Shown piece by piece: positions 56,446-64,000 of a stretch of 64,000 nucleotides of DNA. The stretch's first letter is position 1. Each line of letters opens with the position of its first letter. The stretch is from Limnephilus marmoratus (lineage: Eukaryota > Arthropoda > Insecta > Trichoptera > Limnephilidae), in assembly GCA_917880885.1 (NCBI GenBank), contig OU862931.1, forward strand, positions 16,844,736-16,908,735, read 5' to 3'. The position numbers and the translations under genes are program-made. The notes under the pieces are model-generated. The model did not search any database. It was not told the origin of the DNA and saw only the letters and a list, made by a program, of their open reading frames with translations.

Positions 56446-56960
56446 GATTGCTGACACAATGAGATGTAATCAGTGCATTCGATGCAATTAGGCAATTATT
56501 GTATATAACTTGGTGATCTATAACGTGATCGGATTAACGGCTTTGTGTGAAACAAGTACATACGTAGCGTTGCTAACTGATATGGATATTGACGGATGGT
56601 GAATGCAGCTATTGAGGATTGATCTAATAGTCGCTACTTTAGGAATAATTTAGTTATATCTCATTGGTACGTGAATGTGCCGAATCAGCGGAAGCCGACC
56701 GGCTGCCGCCCCGGCGTCTCGAGGAGTATAAAGTGACTAAGCTTCACAAAAGTCACATCACAAAATGAAATGAAGCTAAGCTACAATTCACGATGGAGTT
56801 CTGATACCAAACCTGGTGTAAGGTAGTGATCTAATAACGTAATATTTGTACAGGGCAGTTTTGTGCTATTTCACTTCAATTACGCTCATGAAACTGGTAA
56901 AAGAAGGACGAAAGTCGACTAAAATTTAGTAGAAAGGAGATCGCTTAGGCATTTGTTGTA
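56446..56960. other. No recognised gene
   Basis: No supported feature. Confidence 0.4.
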
Positions 56961-56961
56961 T

Positions 56962-57772
56962 GGTGACCGGACAACTCAGGATCAATTCAACTCAACACTT
57001 ACTTTGAGAATTCATTAAAAAATAAATTTAAAAAATTGGTTAAATAGGTAACGATATGTTAGGTGATGGGCATAGACATATGAATATTACAAGAGCAGAA
57101 CAAAAAAGTGAGGGGTATATATTAACTACAGCGGGGCGCAGAGCGGGAAGATGACTTTGGAGATACGTGATTCGTCAATAACTCAAAATGACAGTCTCGC
57201 ATTATAATATCACCATTTAGTTCTTAAAAGTAAACTCTGCTTTTGAATGAATAGACCTTTTTACATGGGAGCGCGAATTACCTCGCCGCGTAATGAACAA
57301 ATTTGCGAAGTCTAAATGCTGAAAAGTAAAGTTCGCTTATTTTCAGACTCCAATATTTTGTTGCCGTATTTAGTTAGGACACTTTTACACATGTTTAATG
57401 ATTTACTTACCCCAGTAAACATCGACGAGCACACGCCATGTATCTCGAGTGATAGTATATATTTACACGTTTTCAAAACACAAACCATGCTTTTTGCGGT
57501 GTTATTTCGTAAAATGCACCGATGAGCGCTCGACGCTGGCTCGCGGAAGAATGATGACGTCACATTTTTTAGATTCACGCGAAGCCATACTCAATCCCAG
57601 CCGGTTCCAATGGAACCGGTATGGGGAGGAGGAAATAATACGATTTTATCACTTAGGGCAAGTCAAGTAATATTCATATGTCTATGGTTATGGGCTATTT
57701 TACTTTTTTTTCATAGCTTTTAATGACTTTTAACAGGTGTTGAGTGGAGTTAATTCTGAGTTGCATGGAACC
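56962..57772. mobile_element. Larger relative of the 6.7-kb foldback element, with a nested element
   Basis: Left end GGTGACCGGACAACTCAGGA. Right end, reverse-complemented, GGTTCCATGCAACTCAGAAT. The same two end types occur on the 193-bp element at 6734. Sub-terminal 'aaaattggttaaatagg' and 'tttttcatagcttttaatga' are also shared. The flanks 'ttgttgtat' and 'atgttatac' agree at 6 of 9 positions, a possible old 9-bp duplication. About 620 bp of the interior has no counterpart in the short copy. Confidence 0.65.
57072..57689. mobile_element. Element nested inside the foldback element
   Basis: 'catagacatatgaatattac' at 57071-57090 is perfectly inverted at 57667-57686. The direct repeat ATGGGC occurs at 57066-57071 and 57690-57695. 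The short relative at 6734 lacks this segment. It contains short frames (57312-57578 minus, 57316-57525 plus), none recognisable. Confidence 0.6.
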
Positions 57773-57779
57773 ATGTTAT

Positions 57780-58905
57780 ACAACCATTTACGAAAATATT
57801 AAGAAAGACGAGATAAAATAACAAGACTTGGAAATGAATGGTTAGGAGAAAAGAATGTCTGAAAACTACAAGAGTCACCCCAGAAAGACATGACTATCAA
57901 GTGAGGACTCCATTTCAACAATAGTCCTGCAAACCCTCCTGGAAACCATATATATATTATATAAGAAATAAAACACCGTTTGAGAATTGTTTATATTGCA
58001 ACCAACAATAAATTAAATGTGGAACATTGTTGGGCGTCAGTAATTAAATTTTCTAACAACTTCAATTCTGCCATCACAATTTTCTTTTCTGTTTATTACA
58101 AAGTAAACCACTCAACATTTCTCTCTTTGTCATCATTTGTTTCTCCAATTTAGGTTAGTTAGTAACTTGTTTTAGCGTGGCCTTGTTGTATAAAATAGAT
58201 CTAAACCAAGCAACCTCCACGATCTAACAAAATACCGACATCTGGTTAATGAATTTAAACGAAGGACAGAACCACCCCGTTCCAACCCTCCCCCCTCCGT
58301 TCCCACCCGATATCTGACAAAACAGATAATATCGTGATTAAACTTCTCGTTGACTTTCGGAAAGGCGAACTGGAAACATACTTAACTAAACGTTATTTCA
58401 AACTTGGCGAAACGATTAACTTGATGGGAGTGTGGCTGGATGGATAGTAACAGTCTAATGGTGTAACGGGTAGAATTAATTGGAGTTTCTGGTGCCTGCA
58501 TCAGTGTTACTCGATACGAACGCAATACTTGTATTAGTTTTGTTCATTGTTTCGTTTTACTTCCTGAATAAATTAATATAGTTCCATGGTGATTCAAAAC
58601 TTACTCGAAAATTAGTTACTTATAAAATGTATAAAACAGAGAGTTTGTGGGTGCCTTTGCTTAAATACAAGTCTACAATTTTATTCCTGTATTAATCCAA
58701 CATTTGACCTTGAAAACAAGAAAAGGTCACTAACTACGTGAGATTCCGAAAAACCACCCCATCTACTTTTCCCAACCCAAAGCAGTTCTTGATAAGATTT
58801 TACATACATGATGTTCAAAACAGAGAGGAAAATTAATGTCCAGTAGAAGTAAGAACTATAGCCAGTATAAAATAATTTGAAAAATAACTGTTTTGTTGAT
58901 TGTTT
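57780..58905. other. No recognised gene
   Basis: AT-rich with a pyrimidine-rich patch near 58275-58305. Nothing supported. Confidence 0.4.
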
Positions 58906-58912
58906 CTTAATT

Positions 58913-58985
58913 TCACGAAGCACTGTGACTTCCGAAACCGGTTGGCATGTTAGCAAGAATTTTGTAGAAAAGAATATAGGATATA
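58913..58985 (+). repeat. PLE-like end, decayed
   Basis: 'tcacgaag...cttccgaaaccggttggcat' resembles the PLE-1 3' end (CTGACGAAG ... TTCCGAAACCGG). The first half of the core is damaged. Confidence 0.3.
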
Positions 58986-58989
58986 TTGA

Positions 58990-60190
58990 TTGACGTAGAG
59001 TAAGTACATAGGAGTGTTTGACGTAGAGTTTTTTCATCGAATGGCCGAATATTGCGAAATTGTGTATGTAGGTAAATGGCCTCGGACAACACAGTGGGTA
59101 ACGCAGCCTTCCAACACCAAGCGCCACTCCTGAGTGAGCGCTGGGCCCGAGCTCACTCAAGACTTCCCGCTAAATAATTGATTATTTATTAGTGTATTAT
59201 TTATGTTTTTTTCTATTCTGCTTGTTAATTTTCATAAAATTTACTGTTTTCTCACATTATCACATAATATATAGAACAATTTGAGAGGTGTGGAATTGCA
59301 CCATTCTCCCAACATCCCGGAAAAAAACATTATTATTATATAAAAAAAAATAGAAAACCTCAAGGACATGTAAAGGGCATTAAAACAATTGTAATTGTCA
59401 CCAAATTTAGGGGTACATTGACGGAAGACGGTGTCGTGGGAGAAGTTCCACTTTGCGACTTCGAAACGAGATTAAAAACGATCATGTGAAAATTATAATT
59501 TATATAAACCGAAGAAAACGAGCATTATACCCACTTCCTTACTAATATAATACGGGTTGATATCGACCAAAGAGGTTAATTTCAGTGAAGAGCAGGGGTA
59601 AAAGAACAACACATTAAAAATGAGAGAAAATACCTTGCTCTAAAGACAACTACCACAATAAATTCACACGTTCACGGCGAGAAGAGGTGCAACATGGCTA
59701 TCAAAGAGGCGAACCCATCCAACAAATATTAATGGACCACATTTTTCACCGGTGGGTAGTCGTTAGCTTGTGTACCGCAGAGGAAAAGATAGCGGCCGAG
59801 AGAAATAGCAAAGAAGAAAGGTCATTTGTGTAATTGAATAGATAATTCACAAGAGGGCGGAGATGAGAGGGCGAAAACGGGGAATTCCCATATTCCGGTC
59901 CATAGAAATAATAATATCTCGTGTTGTTGGGATTTTTCTATCAAATAATGCTGGAGGAGGAATTTTTCGGGTGGTTCAGACGAATTGCGCAGACCGCACG
60001 CAATAAAAAGGTTGATTATCATAAGACATGCTGAATAATACAGATAATGTGCTAAGGGAGAGGTCAAATGGTAGACAGAGGGTTGTTTATCGCATACCGG
60101 ACACTACGGTACACGTATACAAGGTACAAGTAGAGAGGCAGTCAAGTCTACTATTCACTTAAAGAGTGGGTGGTACCTACCTGAAATATT
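58990..60190. other. No recognised gene; 159-residue frame at 58681-59160 (minus) not supported
   Basis: The minus-strand frame crosses the PLE-like end and a GC-rich patch near 59085-59160 and carries no known motif. The rest is AT-rich. Confidence 0.4.
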
Positions 60191-60195
60191 AATAA

Positions 60196-60786
60196 CTAGC
60201 TGACCCGGCCACGCGTTGCTGTGGCTAATAAAACACAACTTCGTCTACTGGATGGTTCTCCAACCTTTATAACCACCGCCGTATATGAGTTTATCGCGAA
60301 GAGACAGACAGATGCCGCGGAGGACATTAATTTATAATACGTAGAGATGGTGATTATAATAATGTGCGTGAAATGCTTGGGGTAACTAACGTATTGAAGT
60401 TAATAAGGATTAATACTGTATCCGTCTAAATAACTTTTCAATTACCGCAATGTACGTGACCATTTTTTTAGAAGATAGAATGGGTATAGTAAGCTATCCG
60501 TAAAAGATAGATATATATGCCTTTGCGGACTTTTTTGTAGATCTATAAAAGAGGAATATCCCACCATGCATTGTTTTGTTATATCCCAAAAGGATTAGGC
60601 AGCGTTTTCGATGAAAGCTACCAGGCGGCTTGACTTTTTCCGACACTTCTAACAATTATCGTTATGTTTCAACCAATTTACACAAATCCTTGACAAATTA
60701 CATACCTAAACCTTCCTCACGAAACACTCTATCTATTGGTGAAAACCGCATGAAAATCCGTTCAGTAGTTTTCGAGTTTATCGCGA

Positions 60787-60824
<38 letters not shown>

Positions 60825-60858
60825 GACGCGGGGGACTTTAATTTATAATATGTAGAGA
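60196..60858 (-). mobile_element. Non-autonomous Helitron-like element with a second internal 5' end
   Basis: The minus strand starts TCTCTACATATTATAAATTA after an A (complement of 60859) and ends 'gcaacgcgtggccgggtcag' + CTAG before a T (complement of 60195). A near copy of the 5' end ('tctctacgtattataaatta') lies at 60347, giving an inner 152-bp version that shares the 3' end. Next to both 5' ends are 'gtcc-cgcggc' and GTCT microsatellite sequence. No coding sequence. Confidence 0.8.
60787..60824. repeat. (GACA)n microsatellite inside the Helitron
   Basis: About nine units with one interruption ('gacaaacaga'). A shorter run (about 3 units) sits at the equivalent place beside the inner end at 60301. 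Confidence 0.85.
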
Positions 60859-61091
60859 TGTAAATATTATTATTTATGCCTTTGTTGATTAGTTAACTTT
60901 TAGATTTTAGGTCAATGCCAATGGTCTTTGTAATGCTTGCTTCACATGGAGGAGTTCTAGTTTCCAAACAGGCGCATCTTCTCGTCTAATTTTAATATTA
61001 TAATCATCTTTTGTTTACACTTTATGCCAATTCAAACCAATAAAAGGTGTTTTTCTTTATTCTTTGATCAAATCTGTTTATTGTTAACTGA

Positions 61092-61130
61092 TTTCGGAAG
61101 AGCCCCCCTTTCGTCATGACAAAAATGTCA
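61092..61130 (-). repeat. PLE-like end with decayed hammerhead-like core
   Basis: The minus strand reads 'catgacgaaaggggggctct' then 'tccgaaatcagttaac': TGACGA, a G/C stem and GAAA are present. The leading C of CTGACGA is replaced. Confidence 0.35.
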
Positions 61131-62440
61131 ATAAAGAAAATTATCATGAGTAAAACATGGAGTGGAGTAGAAATAACCAAATATATCTGTATTGTTCACT
61201 TTATTTGTTCATAAGACTTATTTGTAGTTTGAATGTCAATTTTGTCATCATAATGAAAATGAAATTTGGTAATTAAAAGAAATTAATCTAATTACAGTAA
61301 GCCAAAACGTTACTGTTTTTGACAAACATGTATTTTGTTGCTGCTACATCATTTTCGAAAAGAGTTGAGAGTGGAAGAAAAGGCGAAGAAAATGCAGAAT
61401 TTTCGCTACTGAAAATAAATTCATATCGTAAGCATTAAGCGAGCATTCATTAAAGATATTAAGGAAGAAATATTCAAAGCTACGAAAGTACAGAAAAATA
61501 CATTACACATCGCGATATTCGAGTAAATTGTATGCAAAATTTGTCGCCGCCTTAAATGGGGCGGTTCATTATTGGAATCTCCACACAGATCAAATTTCAC
61601 TCCAGTATTGCGCTTCGTAGTAAAAAAGGGCATATTTAAATATAAAATAACGTAAAACCAGCAAGAGAAATGTAAGACCTATTCACCTGGTGGCGAATTT
61701 TCACGTAAATCTAAGCGTTCTACGGTCGGAGTAATAAAACGAAGGCAGTCGACTGAACATTTCGAATGTCACTTCACAATGGCAGGCAGGATAAATAGTG
61801 CCGTTTAACAGGGTGAAACGTATGAAAAAATTTTGCCGGTGGGTCCTGAACAGCGCTACGTTCTCCCTGCCGTTCGATTGTGAAGGTGGCTTCATCCACC
61901 TCCAGTGAGCTAAATGGGTAATTAACATTCTGAATTCTAACTGCTTTTACCTTCGGCTCCTGCCTACGTATTTTCCAGAGCGATCGAAGAGAGGAAAAAG
62001 CACCCGAAGAAAACGACGGGTCTTAAAAATAAACGGTAATGTCTCCGGCTAGAAGCGACCGTTTGAATAAAAAGGAAAATACATAATGCTAATGCACGGA
62101 AAAGGGGGAAATTGGTAAATAACTAATAATTTCCACACTTTTGGAACTAAATCGGCCCGACGACATGCGAGCACAAATAGCATTTGAGCACTACGGTCCA
62201 AAATATTTTTAAAATATCATTTATGTTGCTTTGCGCATTTTTACTTGGCAAAAAGAATGTAGGGTCAAAGTAAAGATTTTTAAAAGGGAAGTTTCTTAAC
62301 ATGAAGCCATGAGATTGTGGGTAATGCTTACCTATTCGAACCTGGGTTAAATGTATCTATTTTCGTGCATTATTTAAATATCTTCAATTATTTATGTAAT
62401 TAAGAATGACTGTGGTGGGTGATCGGCGGGGATTTGATTT
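61131..62440. other. No recognised gene
   Basis: AT-rich. Short frames at 61421-61633 and 61701-61928 show no known motif. Confidence 0.45.
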
Positions 62441-62457
62441 TAAACAAATCTACAGTT

Positions 62458-62649
62458 TTAGTTATTTGTTTTTGGGGTGTTATGCCGTGTTGCGCTACCT
62501 CCTTCTTTAGCCAACGTTTCGGACATCGTTGCAGTGTCCATCATCAGGGCAGATCCGGCAGATCCGGTAGATGTGTGTGCGCAACACGGCATAACACCCC
62601 AAAAACAAATAACTAAAATGCTTTTGGCCGTGAAAATCTTAAAACGTAT
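62458..62649 (-). mobile_element. 192-bp ORF-less PLE-2 copy with perfect 13-bp target duplication
   Basis: 'caaatctacagtt' flanks it exactly at 62445-62457 and 62650-62662. On the minus strand: leader 'cgttttaagattttcacggc', arm ending 'tatgccgtgttgcgc', an insert with 'ggatctgcc' repeated, the hammerhead-like core (62517-62547), 'cgttggctaaagaaggaggt', then the inverted arm 'agcgcaacacggcataacac'. No protein is encoded. The exact duplication and clean ends show that it inserted as this compact unit. Confidence 0.85.
62517..62547 (-). ncRNA. Hammerhead-ribozyme-like core within the 192-bp element
   Basis: The minus strand reads CTGATGA, U, GGACA ... TGTCC, GAAACG. The arms 'gccgtgttgcgc' (upstream) and 'gcgcaacacggc' (downstream) could form stem I, leaving 'ggta' just before the downstream arm as a possible GUA cleavage site. 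That fold is inference. Confidence 0.55.
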
Positions 62650-62662
62650 CAAATCTACAGTT

Positions 62663-63520
62663 ATATTCCGAGATTATATTAAATAATATAAAGCTACCTC
62701 GGCAACATTTGACAAAATTATTGGGACGGTCAGTCACTCTTCTCTCTGTTCCGCGTGCAATTTTATAATCAATTCTTAAATCAGACATTATACACCATGT
62801 GTTTGATGTGTGATTTATGTGTCTGCGGATATCGAAGGCTCTTGTGTGGGTTTTGAAATCTATGAAAGACCACTGCACGAGTAAAGAGAATGCACATAAA
62901 GGAATAGGAGAAAAAGGACTTACTGCGCGGGCACTTCTCTTCTATCTCGGCTGGGTTTATTCATGCACTTGTATGACTATTAGTCGCGGTATTTTACTTG
63001 CAGTATGCGGGATTAAGTTTGCGGATGCGGTATGCGGAATTTTAGAGATGTTCATGCGGCGAGTTTCGATTAAAGAATAATTGTGGGTAAGGTTAAATGA
63101 CAGGTGTATAGGGATGGGTAGGAAAGGAACATGTGACAATACAAGCTACAAGCATAGGGTCTATATGATGTATGTATGTAAGTGTAGCTATGTGATGTGT
63201 AAACGCTCAAACACAATGTATCTTTGTACGTAGTTTAATTTGAAGATAAATTTTAGGCTGATCGAGGGGATATATTAGGAACAGTGACAATCTTTAAATT
63301 CAAAGCAAACGTGTAACTTACAATGCAATAGGAAGGTTGGGGATGGCGATAAAGCGCCATGGAAAAGGTGTCGCAATGGACTTCTGGACTTACCTGAAAA
63401 TAAAAAAAAAGTAAAATATTAGATATTTTGGTCAATCAGAGGGAGAAAACAGACAATAGATAATTAAGAAATTCATTAAACTAAATTAGAGCTAAATACA
63501 ACGTATGAAGTACGAGTGAA
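62663..63520. other. No recognised gene
   Basis: Frames at 62639-62878 (minus) and 62817-63080 (plus) have no motif I recognise. Repeated 'gcggtatgcgg'-like words lie near 63000-63045. Confidence 0.4.
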
Positions 63521-63524
63521 GTAA

Positions 63525-63712
63525 TATCGGTCAGTGGCTGAGTTGACATCGCGTTTGAGTCCCACCCAGGCGTCCCGTGTTACCGATTCCTCTCTAAGTC
63601 CGCCATCACGATATAAGCAACATTTTTCAGCTTACTGTGGTGGAAGTAGGAGATTTCAAACATTGGCAGGTTATTCGTAACCCGGTAATGTTTCATTCTT
63701 AAAAAAAATCAT
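63525..63712 (+). mobile_element. Family E short SINE, copy E2
   Basis: 'tcagtggctgagttgacatc', 'ccgccatcacgatataagca', 'gtggtggaagtaggagattt' and 'ggttattcgtaacccggtaa' with an A8 tail match E1, without the internal duplication. About 190 bp. Confidence 0.7.
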
Positions 63713-64000
63713 ACATGAAAAGTGAATGTTTTAATTTCGTAAGTAAATAATAAAAATAAAGGTTACCCTGTTGTATTTAAATAAAATAGTTTTTCTAAAC
63801 ATCTTCTTTTGCGGTAAATTATTACAATACATAAATATTGTCTTTGTCTGTGTCTAGAGAAGAAAGAAAATAATTCGTGTAAAGAGTAAATTAAATCGCT
63901 TTTTATCAAGTCTACAAAACTGGGGTTGTTCATTAAAAAGCCACCCCTAAATTGAATGAAACAGTTAAAAAGATGTACAAAAAGGTTCACAAAAAGAGAT
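63713..64000. other. No recognised gene
   Basis: AT-rich end of window. The 75-residue frame at 63763-63990 has no known motif. Confidence 0.45.

Noticed and set aside
58681..59160. 159-residue minus-strand frame as a gene
   Set aside because: It spans a PLE-like end and a GC patch, and shows no domain motif.

Overview
This window looks like gene-poor nuclear DNA of an arthropod, most likely an insect. It is AT-rich and has no long open reading frames. It is filled with degraded copies of typical animal transposable elements: LINEs with arthropod-type reverse transcriptase tails, Penelope-like elements (PLEs) with GIY-YIG endonucleases, Helitrons, hAT-, piggyBac- and TTAA-target DNA elements, and tRNA-derived SINEs. 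Species cannot be assigned from what is visible. I recognise no intact host gene, no rRNA and no convincing functional tRNA. The recognisable coding sequence is transposon-derived, and nearly all of it is truncated or frameshifted.

Layout. 1-0.6 kb is a LINE tail. 0.6-7 kb is AT-rich, with two copies of a SINE-like family (family A), a decayed tandem repeat (2.7-3.7 kb), a GC-rich island (4.4-5.0 kb) and a foldback element with a 9-bp target duplication. 7-17 kb has three copies of a TTAA-target MITE (family C, one with a SINE nested inside), two short LINE tails and a longer one, and an AT-rich repeat (family G). 17-21.4 kb has family A, B and D repeats and a small Helitron. 21.4-25.1 kb is the most structured stretch: an internally deleted hAT element with an exact 8-bp duplication, a 17-copy 22-bp satellite, and a Helitron whose 5' part is repeated four times in tandem. 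25.9-26.5 kb is a piggyBac-like deletion element. 27-34 kb has three LINE tails, a PLE and a 153-bp MITE inserted into a LINE. 35-50 kb is a mosaic of families A, B, C, D and G with a long LINE reverse transcriptase remnant (46.6-48.4 kb). 50-54 kb holds a second PLE with a 12-bp target duplication plus its foldback derivative. 55.5-57.8 kb has a LINE tail and a nested foldback element. 60-62.7 kb has a Helitron and a 192-bp ORF-less PLE derivative with a 13-bp target duplication.

The strongest signal is the PLE material. One insertion carrying a GIY-YIG coding region and two ORF-less insertions share the same inverted arms. Two of the three, plus five scattered PLE-like ends, carry a hammerhead-ribozyme-like core (CTGANGA, stem II, GAAA). 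The ORF-less copies look like self-contained foldback retro-elements built from little more than PLE ends. Several nested insertions have exact target duplications or a pre-insertion paralogue inside this window, so relative insertion order can be read: SINE E into MITE C, SINE B into element A, MITE J into a LINE, and a LINE into repeat G.

All calls come from reading the sequence by eye. Family names rest on motifs, termini and target duplications, and no database search was run.
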